This document shows positions 43,642 through 52,870 of a DNA stretch of 64,000 nt, one piece after another (position 1 is the first letter of the stretch; each line of letters opens with the position of its first letter). Made by a program: the position numbers and the translations under genes. The stretch spans positions 1 through 64,000 of the forward strand of contig DASZUG010000099.1 of the NCBI GenBank assembly GCA_035547755.1. The letters run 5' to 3'. The notes under the pieces are model-generated. The model saw only the letters and a list, made by a program, of their open reading frames with translations. It was not told the origin of the DNA and did not search any database. Source of the stretch: Mesorhizobium_L sp035547755. Its GTDB lineage: Bacteria > Pseudomonadota > Alphaproteobacteria > Rhizobiales > Rhizobiaceae.

Positions 43642-44319
43642 ATGCGGATACTTTTGCTGGAAGACGACGCGAAACTTGCCGCCTTCATTGCAAAGGGGTT
43701 GAAGGAAGCCGGCCATATTTTGCAATCCGTTTCGAACGGGCATGACGCGCTGTTCATCGCGACCAAGGAAAGTTTCGACCTGCTTATCGCGGACCGGATG
43801 GTTCCGGGGCTGGACGGGCTTTCCGCGATCAAGGCCATCAGGGCCGCCGGCGTAAAGATCCCGATCATCATCCTCACGGCAATAGGCGGTGTCGATGACC
43901 GCGTCGAAGGACTGGAAGCGGGAGCGGATGACTATCTGGTGAAGCCTTTCGCCTTCTCGGAACTACTGGCGCGGGTCAATGCACTGTCGCGACGGCCGCC
44001 GCTGAAAGCGGAAAAGACGTTATTGACGGTGGCCGATCTCCAACTGGATCTCATTCGACGCCGCGTAACGCGCCAGGGGCGATCAATCGAGTTGCAACCG
44101 CGTGAGTTCGTCCTTCTGGAAGTATTGATGCGGAATGAAGGACGGGTCGTCACGAGGACGATGCTTCTCGAGCAAGTCTGGGACCTGCACTTTGATCCAC
44201 AGACGAGCGTCGTCGAGACGCATGTCAGCAGGCTGCGAGCGAAGATCGACAAGCCATTCGGGAAACCGTTGCTGCATACCGTCCGGAATATCGGCTATAG
44301 CCTCTATCCGCCGGAATAG
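43642..44319 (+). CDS. OmpR/PhoB-family response regulator (orphan)
   Basis: A 225-residue regulator. The receiver domain has the acidic pocket LLEDDA (D8/D9) and phosphoacceptor D51 (IADRMVPGLDG), with the switch threonine ILTAIGG and a lysine in DDYLVKPF. The C-terminal winged helix is complete (LQPREFVLLEVLMRNEGRVV; VVETHVSRLRAKI). No kinase adjoins; the kinase at 38252 on the same strand is the likely partner. Confidence 0.94.
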   Translation: MRILLLEDDAKLAAFIAKGLKEAGHILQSVSNGHDALFIATKESFDLLIADRMVPGLDGLSAIKAIRAAGVKIPIIILTAIGGVDDRVEGLEAGADDYLVKPFAFSELLARVNALSRRPPLKAEKTLLTVADLQLDLIRRRVTRQGRSIELQPREFVLLEVLMRNEGRVVTRTMLLEQVWDLHFDPQTSVVETHVSRLRAKIDKPFGKPLLHTVRNIGYSLYPPE

Positions 44320-44387
44320 GATCGAGCCAAAACAGGACGGTGTTCGAGCGTCTGTGATGCATCCGCGCACCGATGGCCGTCGCCCGG

Positions 44388-46907
44388 TCAGCGCAGCAAG
44401 AACCCTTTGTTGAAGAAATCCTGCCAGCTGTCGAGTTTCTCGACTTTTTTGCGTGCGGTGGGCTCTCCGATCCGGAATGCGCCCGGCGCGGTCTTCATCA
44501 CCATGTCCCATTCGATCGGCATCGACACCGTTCCGTCAGGTTTGCCGCGGCTGGAATAGGCCACGACCGTCGTCGCGCCACGGCCGTTCCTGAGATAGTC
44601 GATGAAGATGCGGCCCTTGCGGGCGGCTTTCGACAGCGTCGCGGTGTAGCGGTCGGGCTCCGCCTGTTCCATGGCGCGCGCGAAATCATGGGCGAAGCCC
44701 TTCACCCTGTCCCAGTCTGCATTGGGCTTCAGCGGTACAGCGACGTGGAAACCCTTGCCGCCCGAGGTTTTCACGAAGGTCGGCATGCCGAGCTCCTCGA
44801 GCCGCTCGCGAACGGCGAGCGTCGCCTTCTGCACGTCCGCGACGGCAAGCCCTTCATCGGGATCGAGATCGAAGATGACTTGGTCGGGCGTCTCCAAGGC
44901 GTCGATCGTCGAACCCCATATGTGAACCTCGATGACGCCCAATTGAACAAGCGCGGCCAGCCCGTCGAAATCCTTGATATAGAGCAGTTCCTCACCGTTC
45001 TTGGGGTCGCGCATTCTGCCGATCGCCTGATGCGTGCCCGGCGAGGCGTGCTTCTGGAAGAAACGCTGGCCGCCCACGCCATCGGGCGCACGCACCAGCG
45101 CCAGCGGGCGGTTGATGACGAACTTTTCCATCAGCGGCCAGACGGAAGCGTAATAATCGAGCAGGTCCTGCTTGCTGATCCTGGCCTTGGGCCACAACAG
45201 CTTGTCGGGATGGCTGAGAGTCACGCCCGCTTCCACCTTCGATGGGGAAGACTTTTTAGCAGGCGTCTTCGCATTTGCCGAATCGGCTTCCCTTTTCGGC
45301 GCCTTGTCCTCCGGCAATTCGGCGACGACTTCCTCGGCCGCCTTGTCCTCGCGCAGGCCCTGGAAGGAGGCATGGCGCAGGATGCGGTCAGAGGTCCAGT
45401 CGCGGAACTCGATCTCCGCAACGAGTTCTGGCTTGACCCAGACAACGCCTTTCTCGCGCGCCGCCGCCCCGGAAACCGGCGCCGCCTTTTGCTTCAGGCG
45501 ATCGAGCTTCTTCTGGAGATCGGGAGCAGTCGTCGCCGAAAAGCCGGTGCCGACATGGCCGGCGGACTTCAACTCACCGTTCTCGTTGTAAGCGACGACA
45601 ATGTTGCGCAGGCTGCGGCCGCTCTTGTCGGAAGGCACATAGCCGGCGATGACGAATTCCTGGCGATGGGTACATTTGGACTTGATCCAGTCATGTCCGC
45701 GGCCGCTGTGATAGGGCGCGTCGGCGCGCTTGGAAACAACGCCTTCCAACCCCAGCCGGCAGGTATGTTCGAGCATGACATTGCCGGGCTCGACGAAATG
45801 CTCGCTGTAACGAACAGGCGAATTCTCGCCGAGCGGGGCCAGAAGGTCGCGCAGGCGCTCCTTGCGGTCCATCAGCGGTTCGCCCGTCAGATCCGCGCCA
45901 TCGAGAAACAGGAGATCGAAGACGAAATAGACGAGATTTTGCGTTCGCTTTTCGGATAGGGCTTCCTGCAGCGCGGAGAAGGAACTCGAACCATTCTCCG
46001 CCAGCACGACGATCTCCCCGTCGAGCATGGCGTTCTGGCAATCGAGTTGTTCGAGCGCCGCGGGGATCGCAGTGCCGAAACGCTCCGTCCAGTCCAGCCC
46101 CTTGCGGGTAAGGAAGGTGGTTTCACCGCCGTCGATGCGCGCCTCGGTGCGATAGCCGTCGAACTTCACCTCGTGCAGCCAGCCGTCGCCGGCAGGCGGC
46201 GTGCGCTGGAGCGTCGCTAGGCAGGGCGGGATGAAATCCGGAATTTTATGCGCTTTACCGGGAGCGGCTTTTTTCCGTGTGGCGGGTTTCTTCGATCGAG
46301 GCTTGGAATGCCAGACCTCGCCATCCGCCTGCTCGCCGATTTCGTCGATCGTGAGGCCCGATTTTACCGATTGCGGTGCTTCCTCCAGAATATCGCCGCG
46401 CGAGCGCGCGAACTCGTCCTTGGACTTGATCAGGAGCCAATTATCGCGCTTTTCTCCCGGCCTTGGCTTCAGCCGGACCAGATGCCAGCGGCCGTTCAGC
46501 TTGTTGCCCTTGAGCTCGAAGTCGATATGCCCTTTTTTCATCCCGGCGATCGGATCGCCTTCCGGGATCCATTCGCCATTGTCCCAGACGAGGACGGAGC
46601 CGCCGCCATATTCGCCCTTCGGGATGGTGCCTTCGAAATCGCCATAGTCGATCGGGTGGTCCTCGACATGCACGGCGAGCCGCTTTTCGGACGGGTCGAG
46701 GCTCGGGCCGCGCGTCACCGCCCAACTCCAGAGCACGCCATTGTGCTCCAGCCGGAAATCATAGTGCAGCCTTGTCGCCGCGTGTTTCTGGATGACGTAG
46801 AGGCCGCCCGTTTTCTTGGTGGCCGCGCGGCCGCGGGAAGACTTTCCGGAAGGCTCGCGCGTCTTCTTGAAGTCCCGCTTGCTGCGATATTGTTCGAGGC
46901 TGGGCAT
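44388..46907 (-). CDS. ligD: DNA ligase D (phosphoesterase-ligase-polymerase)
   Basis: An 839-residue multidomain enzyme of bacterial non-homologous end joining. The N-terminal 3'-phosphoesterase domain (residues about 30-190) has H42, H48, D50 and H84. The ATP-dependent ligase domain (about 220-530) has the nucleotidyl-lysine K248 in EVKFDGYR. The C-terminal primase-polymerase domain (about 560-839) has FDLDPDEG. A Lys/Ala-rich linker separates ligase and polymerase. It lies 5 bp downstream of ku in the same operon. Confidence 0.96.
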   Translation of the reverse strand: MPSLEQYRSKRDFKKTREPSGKSSRGRAATKKTGGLYVIQKHAATRLHYDFRLEHNGVLWSWAVTRGPSLDPSEKRLAVHVEDHPIDYGDFEGTIPKGEYGGGSVLVWDNGEWIPEGDPIAGMKKGHIDFELKGNKLNGRWHLVRLKPRPGEKRDNWLLIKSKDEFARSRGDILEEAPQSVKSGLTIDEIGEQADGEVWHSKPRSKKPATRKKAAPGKAHKIPDFIPPCLATLQRTPPAGDGWLHEVKFDGYRTEARIDGGETTFLTRKGLDWTERFGTAIPAALEQLDCQNAMLDGEIVVLAENGSSSFSALQEALSEKRTQNLVYFVFDLLFLDGADLTGEPLMDRKERLRDLLAPLGENSPVRYSEHFVEPGNVMLEHTCRLGLEGVVSKRADAPYHSGRGHDWIKSKCTHRQEFVIAGYVPSDKSGRSLRNIVVAYNENGELKSAGHVGTGFSATTAPDLQKKLDRLKQKAAPVSGAAAREKGVVWVKPELVAEIEFRDWTSDRILRHASFQGLREDKAAEEVVAELPEDKAPKREADSANAKTPAKKSSPSKVEAGVTLSHPDKLLWPKARISKQDLLDYYASVWPLMEKFVINRPLALVRAPDGVGGQRFFQKHASPGTHQAIGRMRDPKNGEELLYIKDFDGLAALVQLGVIEVHIWGSTIDALETPDQVIFDLDPDEGLAVADVQKATLAVRERLEELGMPTFVKTSGGKGFHVAVPLKPNADWDRVKGFAHDFARAMEQAEPDRYTATLSKAARKGRIFIDYLRNGRGATTVVAYSSRGKPDGTVSMPIEWDMVMKTAPGAFRIGEPTARKKVEKLDSWQDFFNKGFLLR

Positions 46908-46912
46908 GGCGC

Positions 46913-47833
46913 TCAGGCGGATTTGCGTTTTTTACCGGAAGGTGATTTGCGCGAAGACGAGGAGGACCTCGGCGAGGTCTTCTTACTCGCCGACTTCGTG
47001 GAGGACGATTTGGCGCGGGAAGCGGGCTTTTGCGGCTTGTTGTCAGACTCCTGCTTTTCCGAAGCGAGGCTCTTCTTCAGGGCATCGAAGAGATTGACGA
47101 CGTTCGAAGGCGTTTCCGCCGGCTTGGCGATATCCGCCTTCTTTCCCTTCCGTCTCTTGGTGATCATGTCGAGCAACGCCTCTTCATAGCGATCGTCGAA
47201 GGTCGAGGGATCGAATTTCATTGTCTTGCGGTCGACGATGCCCTCGGCCATCTCGATCATATCGGGATCGACGCTGGTTTTTCCGAGACCTTCGAAGATC
47301 TCATTCTCTCCCCGCACCGTCTTGTCATAGCGCAAGGTCGTGAGCAGCATTCCCTTTTCATATGGTTCGATCAGGGCGGGATGTTCGCGGCGATAGAGCA
47401 CGATCCGTGTCAGACCGGCCATTTTCCTTTCGGCCATTGCATCCCGGATCACCGCGAAAGCTTCCTCGGAAACGTCGTCCGCCGGCGTCACATAATAAGG
47501 CGTGTCAAGATAGAGGGCAGGGACGTCCTTTTTCGAAACGAAGCCGTCCAGATCGAGCGTGTGGGAGGATTCGATCTGCACGGCATCGATCTCGTCTTCC
47601 TCGAACAGCAGGAACTCGTCGCTGCCGGTTTCGTGACCCCGCACTTGGTCGTCTTCCGCAACCGGCTTGCCGCTGGTCGAGTCGATATATTGCCGCTTCA
47701 CGGTGTTGCCGGTCTTCTGGTTGAGGATGCGGAAGCGGACTTTCTCGCTCTCTGTCGTGGCGCCGGTCAGTTCGACAGCGCAGGTCACAAGGGAAAGCTT
47801 CAGGTAGCCTCTCCATGCGGGGCGTGGAGCCAT
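46913..47833 (-). CDS. ku: Non-homologous end-joining protein Ku
   Basis: A 306-residue homodimeric DNA-end-binding protein (MAPRPAWRGYLKLSLV; RYDKTVRGENEIFEG; DRYEEALLDMI). The C-terminal about 55 residues are a Lys/Ser-rich tail (SRAKSSSTKSASKKTS and similar) of the kind that helps thread onto DNA and recruit LigD. Upstream, a small gene ends one base into its start codon (TGATG), suggesting termination-reinitiation. Confidence 0.96.
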   Translation of the reverse strand: MAPRPAWRGYLKLSLVTCAVELTGATTESEKVRFRILNQKTGNTVKRQYIDSTSGKPVAEDDQVRGHETGSDEFLLFEEDEIDAVQIESSHTLDLDGFVSKKDVPALYLDTPYYVTPADDVSEEAFAVIRDAMAERKMAGLTRIVLYRREHPALIEPYEKGMLLTTLRYDKTVRGENEIFEGLGKTSVDPDMIEMAEGIVDRKTMKFDPSTFDDRYEEALLDMITKRRKGKKADIAKPAETPSNVVNLFDALKKSLASEKQESDNKPQKPASRAKSSSTKSASKKTSPRSSSSSRKSPSGKKRKSA

Positions 47834-48063
47834 CAGGAACTCCGTGTTGCATGGGGGTAGGGGCGTTCCCAGGGATAGGCGAAGTCTTCCGCCAGTTCGA
47901 TGTCTTCTCTTGTCGCGACGGAGAGGGGGTTGGAGAGCATGATTCTCGCATTTTCCGGGGTGATCGCGCCGGCGTTCACAGCACTTTCGAACGCTTCGCG
48001 CGCTTCTCTTTCCGCGCGCAGGAGAGCCGAAAGCGCGCAGATCAGTCTGTCCCTATGATCCAT
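47833..48063 (-). CDS. Small hypothetical protein coupled to ku
   Basis: A 76-residue soluble protein of no recognised family, with AEREAREAFESAVNAGAITPENARIMLSNP and an aromatic/proline C-terminus (YPWERPYPH). AGGG lies about 10 bp before the ATG. Its stop overlaps the ku start as TGATG, so it is likely the first gene of the end-joining operon. Confidence 0.6.
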   Translation of the reverse strand: MDHRDRLICALSALLRAEREAREAFESAVNAGAITPENARIMLSNPLSVATREDIELAEDFAYPWERPYPHATRSS

Positions 48064-48358
48064 TCATTTTACCCTGATGTGGTCGGTCTCAGCCGCAAAG
48101 AGCGGCAACTTGACAGAACGTCACGGGAGGAGGGAGGTTCCAGAGACAAAACGGCTTTTTATCTTTGTAGCGCAATTCCGCCCTGCGCGATTGTGACACG
48201 TCGCGTTTTGGCCAAGGTTTGACTTGCGCCGCGAAGCAGGCTGCGCTAACCGTCGCCGCATTGCAACACAGGCATTGCCGTACCCACCATGCCGCTCGGA
48301 TTTGCGGCACGCGCGGTTCTCCCCGGACCAAGGCGCGGCAGGCAACGGAAAGTCAGAG
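48064..48358. other. Divergent promoter region, ku operon and nuo operon
   Basis: No gene supported. A TTGACT at 48219-48224 on the plus strand is a possible -35 of the nuo promoter, but no matching -10 is obvious. A rightward open frame from 48224 merely runs into nuoA and is not its start. Confidence 0.4.
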
Positions 48359-49296
<938 letters not shown>

Positions 49297-49303
49297 GGAC
49301 AAA

Positions 49304-49906
49304 ATGAGCGAAGCGCTGCAAGCCCTTTCGGAAAGCCTGGGCAGGAAACTCGGCAATGGCATCGACAAGGCCGTGCTCGCCTATGGCGAACTGACCGTGA
49401 CGGTGCCGAAGAACATGATCGTCGAAGTCGTGATGCTGCTGCGCGACGATCCGGAATATCAGTTCATCTCGATCATCGATATTTCCGGCGCCGATTATCC
49501 TTATCGCGAGGAGCGTTTCGACGTCGTCTATCACCTCCTGTCGCCGAGGAAGAACCTGCGCATCCGCGTCAAGGTGACGACGAGCGAGAATGAGCCCGTG
49601 CCGTCCGTCACCGGCGTCTATCCTGGCGCGCTGTGGTACGAGCGCGAGGTGTACGACCTTTATGGCGTGCTCTTCACCGGCCATCCGGATCTGCGCCGCA
49701 TCCTCACCGATTACGGCTTTGAAGGTTATCCGCTCAGGAAGGATTTTCCGCTGACCGGCTTCGTCGAGGTCCGCTACGACGACGAGGTGAAACGCGTCGT
49801 CTACGAACCGGTGGAGCTTCGGCAGGAATTCCGCAATTTCGACTTCCTCTCGCCCTGGGAAGGCACGGATTACGTGCTGCCGGGCGATGAAAAGGCGAAA
49901 CAGTGA
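49304..49906 (+). CDS. nuoC: NADH-quinone oxidoreductase subunit C
   Basis: A 200-residue 30-kDa subunit (YHLLSPRKNLRIRVKV; WYEREVYDLYGVLFTGHPDLRR-type signature; GYPLRKDFPLTG). Its TGA stop is also the first three bases of the 28-bp inverted repeat of the inserted four-helix-bundle element, so the element abuts the coding sequence exactly. Confidence 0.96.
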   Translation: MSEALQALSESLGRKLGNGIDKAVLAYGELTVTVPKNMIVEVVMLLRDDPEYQFISIIDISGADYPYREERFDVVYHLLSPRKNLRIRVKVTTSENEPVPSVTGVYPGALWYEREVYDLYGVLFTGHPDLRRILTDYGFEGYPLRKDFPLTGFVEVRYDDEVKRVVYEPVELRQEFRNFDFLSPWEGTDYVLPGDEKAKQ

Positions 49907-49931
49907 ATGGTGAATGGTGAATGGTGAATGG
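49904..49931 (+). repeat. Left terminal array, 4 x TGAATGG
   Basis: Four identical 7-bp units. The first three bases form the nuoC stop; ATG 49928 in the fourth starts the inserted gene. ATG 49907 opens a six-codon frame that stops at 49925-49927, directly before ATG 49928. Confidence 0.95.
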
Positions 49932-50317
49932 GCGAAAATTCCGGCCAGATACGCGACTATCGCGATCTGATCGTCTGGAAAGAGGCGATGGACATCGCCG
50001 AGCAGGTCTATTCTCTCACGCGATCGTTTCCGCGCGAGGAGGCATTTGGCCTTACTTCGCAGATGCGTCGATCCGCAGTTTCCATTCCTTCGAATATCGC
50101 GGAAGGATTTGGCCGTGCGCAGCGGCGGAGCTTCGTGCAATTCCTCCGCATCGCGCAAGGATCGTTGAAGGAACTGGAGACGCAAATGCTACTGGCGGCC
50201 CGCGTCGGGCTATTATCGGCGGAACAGGTTACGGCTGTGACGGCTCAAACCGAGCGGCTTGGCAAAAGACTGGTGCAATTCGTCCGCTCTCTGGAGCGTC
50301 CCGTGCCGGCTTCATGA
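49928..50317 (+). CDS. Four-helix-bundle protein (S23/IVS-encoded family)
   Basis: A 129-residue protein of the four-helix-bundle family: YRDLIVWKEAMDIAEQVY, SQMRRSAVSIPSNIAEGFGR and FLRIAQGSLKELETQ are the diagnostic segments. Relatives are encoded in intervening sequences of 23S rRNA genes and include the Avd accessory proteins of diversity-generating retroelements; the family tends to bind nucleic acid and form pentamers. It is not part of complex I. No independent ribosome-binding site is visible; GGTGA in the repeat may serve. Its location inside a hairpin-ended cassette resembles the rRNA intervening sequences. Confidence 0.93.
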   Translation: MGENSGQIRDYRDLIVWKEAMDIAEQVYSLTRSFPREEAFGLTSQMRRSAVSIPSNIAEGFGRAQRRSFVQFLRIAQGSLKELETQMLLAARVGLLSAEQVTAVTAQTERLGKRLVQFVRSLERPVPAS

Positions 50318-50345
50318 CCATTCACCATTCACCATTCACCATTCA
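50318..50345 (-). repeat. Right terminal array, 4 x CCATTCA
   Basis: Exact reverse complement of the left array, starting directly after the TGA of the inserted gene. A degenerate fifth unit (CCACTCG) follows. It ends 30 bp before the nuoD ATG. Confidence 0.95.
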
Positions 50346-50375
50346 CCACTCGCCTGCCGCGCCGAGGGCGACGCA

Positions 50376-51566
50376 ATGACCGAACACTCCGTCCGCAACT
50401 TCAACATCAATTTCGGACCGCAGCACCCTGCCGCGCATGGCGTTTTGCGGCTCGTTCTGGAACTCGACGGCGAAGTCGTAGAGCGCGTCGATCCGCATAT
50501 CGGCCTGCTTCACCGCGGCACCGAGAAGCTGATCGAGGCGAAGACCTATCTTCAGGCCGTGCCCTATTTCGACCGGCTCGATTATGTCGCGCCGATGAAC
50601 CAGGAGCACGCCTTCGCGCTCGCCACGGAGCGGTTGCTGGACATCGAGGTGCCGATTCGCGGTCAGTTGATCCGGGTGCTCTTTTCCGAGATCGGCCGCA
50701 TCCTGTCGCATCTCCTCAACGTCACGACCCAGGCCATGGATGTCGGCGCGCTGACGCCGCCGCTCTGGGGTTTCGAGGAACGCGAGAAACTGATGGTGTT
50801 CTACGAGCGGGCTTCCGGCGCACGTATGCACGCGGCCTATTTCCGTCCGGGCGGCGTGCATCAGGATTTGCCGGAAAAGCTGGTCGAGGATATCGGCAAG
50901 TGGATCGATCCGTTCCATAAGACGCTTGACGATCTCGAAGTGCTCCTGACGGGCAACCGCATCTTCAAGCAGCGCAACGCCGATATCGGTGTTATCTCTC
51001 TTGCCGATGCCTGGGCCTGGGGTTTTTCGGGCGTGATGGTGCGCGGCTCCGGTGCCGCCTGGGACCTCAGGAAATCGCAGCCTTACGAATGCTATTCGGA
51101 GATGGAGTTCGACATTCCGGTCGGCAAGAACGGCGACTGCTACGACCGCTATCTCATTCGCATGGAGGAGATGCGCCAGTCGGCGAAGATCATGCGTCAA
51201 TGCGTCGAGCGGCTGCTCGGCAAGGACAAGGTCGGTCCCGTTTCCAATACGGACGGCAAGATCGTGCCGCCCAAGCGCGGCGAAATGAAGCGTTCCATGG
51301 AAGCGCTGATTCACCATTTCAAGCTCTATACCGAGGGTTATCGCGTGCCGGCCGGCGAGGTCTATGCCGCGGTCGAGGCGCCGAAAGGCGAATTCGGCGT
51401 CTATCTGGTCTCGGACGGCACCAACAAGCCTTATCGCTGCAAGTTGCGCGCGCCCGGCTTCGCGCATCTGCAGGCCATGGATTTCCTCTGCCGGGGCCAC
51501 ATGCTGGCCGATGTCACGGCCGTTCTGGGATCGATCGACATCGTTTTCGGCGAGGTGGATCGGTAA
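50376..51566 (+). CDS. nuoD: NADH-quinone oxidoreductase subunit D
   Basis: A 396-residue 49-kDa subunit forming the quinone site with NuoB (NFGPQHPAAHGVLRLVLELDGE; HIGLLHRGTEKLIE; RGHMLADVTAVLGSIDIVFGEVDR). ATG 50376 is preceded by GAGGG. It normally follows nuoC directly; here a 442-bp element intervenes without disturbing either reading frame. Confidence 0.97.
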   Translation: MTEHSVRNFNINFGPQHPAAHGVLRLVLELDGEVVERVDPHIGLLHRGTEKLIEAKTYLQAVPYFDRLDYVAPMNQEHAFALATERLLDIEVPIRGQLIRVLFSEIGRILSHLLNVTTQAMDVGALTPPLWGFEEREKLMVFYERASGARMHAAYFRPGGVHQDLPEKLVEDIGKWIDPFHKTLDDLEVLLTGNRIFKQRNADIGVISLADAWAWGFSGVMVRGSGAAWDLRKSQPYECYSEMEFDIPVGKNGDCYDRYLIRMEEMRQSAKIMRQCVERLLGKDKVGPVSNTDGKIVPPKRGEMKRSMEALIHHFKLYTEGYRVPAGEVYAAVEAPKGEFGVYLVSDGTNKPYRCKLRAPGFAHLQAMDFLCRGHMLADVTAVLGSIDIVFGEVDR

Positions 51567-51589
51567 ACGGCCGGCGAGAGAAAAAGACG

Positions 51590-52858
51590 ATGAGCGTACG
51601 CAGACTTGCAGAGATCCAGCCGGAGAGCTTCGCCTTCACGCAGGCGAATATGGCTTTGGCCAATGAATGGATCGCCAAATATCCGGAAGGCCGCCAGCAA
51701 TCCGCTGTCATCCCGCTTCTGATGATCGCGCAGGATCAGGAAGGCTGGGTGACGAAGCCGGCGATCGAATATGTCGCCAAGATGCTCGATATGCCGCTCA
51801 TCCGCGTGCTGGAAGTCGCGACCTTCTATACCCAGTACCAGTTGAGCCCGGTCGGCACGCGCGCCCACGTCCAGGTCTGCGGCACGACACCGTGCATGCT
51901 GATGGGCGCCGGCGAACTCATGGACGTCTGCCGCTCGAAAATCCATCCCGAGCAGTTTCACACCAATGCGGACGGCACGCTTTCCTGGGAAGAGGTCGAG
52001 TGCCTCGGGGCTTGCGTCAACGCGCCGATGGTCATGATCTTCAAGGATACCTACGAGGACCTGACGCCAGAGCGCCTCGGCGAGATCATCGACGCCTTCG
52101 AGGCGGGCAACGGCGCTTCCATCAAGCCCGGCACGCAGATCGATCGTATCTCTTCCGCGCCGATCGGAGGCTTGACGTCGCTCAAGGACGAGCAGGCGAT
52201 ACTGAAGCCCTCGAACGGAAAAGGGCGGGACACGGACGCCAACGTGCCGCCGAGTAAATCCGCGCGGCCCGACACCCATGCGGAGGAAACAGGCAGCGCC
52301 CTGAAGTCGCCATCGCCGAAAAAGACGAGCGAAAAGGCTGAGAATGCGAAGAGCGTTCCGCCGCTGCCGCTCGACAAGACGCGTGCGAACCAGACGGTGG
52401 ACGACGCCGGCGCGCCCGGACGTCAGCGCAAAAGCAGGCCTGCGAACCCGGATGAGAAAAAGGCGGAATACAAATCGCCGGAGCTTATGGCGGGCCAGCC
52501 CATCGGTCCCGATGGGAAGGAGATACCGGGGGCCCAAAGAAGCGGGGGAGGCCCGCTTTCCGCCATACCGTCGCTCGATTCCCCCGATCGTCCTATCGGC
52601 ATCGAGAAACCCGGCAAGCCCGACGACCTCAAGCTCATTTCGGGGGTCGGTCCGAAAATCGAGCATACGCTCAACGATCTCGGAATCTACACCTTCGCCC
52701 AGATCGCTTCATGGAAGAAAGCGCAACGCAATTGGATCGACGCCTATCTCTCGTTTCACGGCAGGGTGGAGCGGGACGATTGGGTGAAGCAGGCGAAAGC
52801 GCTCGCCAAGGGCGGCGAAGCGGAATACATCCGCGTTTTCGGCAAGAAGCCGCGTTGA
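51590..52858 (+). CDS. nuoE: NADH-quinone oxidoreductase subunit E with long C-terminal extension
   Basis: A 422-residue protein. Residues about 1-175 are the 24-kDa thioredoxin-like subunit with the N1a [2Fe-2S] ligands in VCGTTPCML and CLGACVNAPM. A charged, low-complexity linker (about 200-340) leads to a C-terminal domain with KLISGVGPKIEHTLNDLGI, a helix-hairpin-helix-like unit. Ordinary NuoE is about 160-170 residues; long forms are known in Hyphomicrobiales. The role of the tail is unknown. Confidence 0.95.
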   Translation: MSVRRLAEIQPESFAFTQANMALANEWIAKYPEGRQQSAVIPLLMIAQDQEGWVTKPAIEYVAKMLDMPLIRVLEVATFYTQYQLSPVGTRAHVQVCGTTPCMLMGAGELMDVCRSKIHPEQFHTNADGTLSWEEVECLGACVNAPMVMIFKDTYEDLTPERLGEIIDAFEAGNGASIKPGTQIDRISSAPIGGLTSLKDEQAILKPSNGKGRDTDANVPPSKSARPDTHAEETGSALKSPSPKKTSEKAENAKSVPPLPLDKTRANQTVDDAGAPGRQRKSRPANPDEKKAEYKSPELMAGQPIGPDGKEIPGAQRSGGGPLSAIPSLDSPDRPIGIEKPGKPDDLKLISGVGPKIEHTLNDLGIYTFAQIASWKKAQRNWIDAYLSFHGRVERDDWVKQAKALAKGGEAEYIRVFGKKPR

Positions 52859-52870
52859 GGAGCATGATCG

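Larger units (their letters stand above)
49904..50345 (+). mobile_element. 442-bp element: four-helix-bundle gene between perfect 28-bp inverted heptamer arrays
   Basis: Left end: four perfect tandem TGAATGG units (49904-49931). Right end: four perfect CCATTCA units (50318-50345), the exact reverse complement. Between them lies only one gene, whose ATG is in the last left unit and whose TGA directly precedes the first right unit. The element separates nuoC and nuoD, which are adjacent in typical nuo operons. No transposase is encoded. In RNA the ends can form a 28-bp stem enclosing the gene. Mobility is inferred from the terminal repeats and position. Confidence 0.75.

Noticed and set aside
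44373..45959. 528-codon rightward frame opposite ligD
   Set aside because: Antisense to ligD, whose three catalytic domains are intact.
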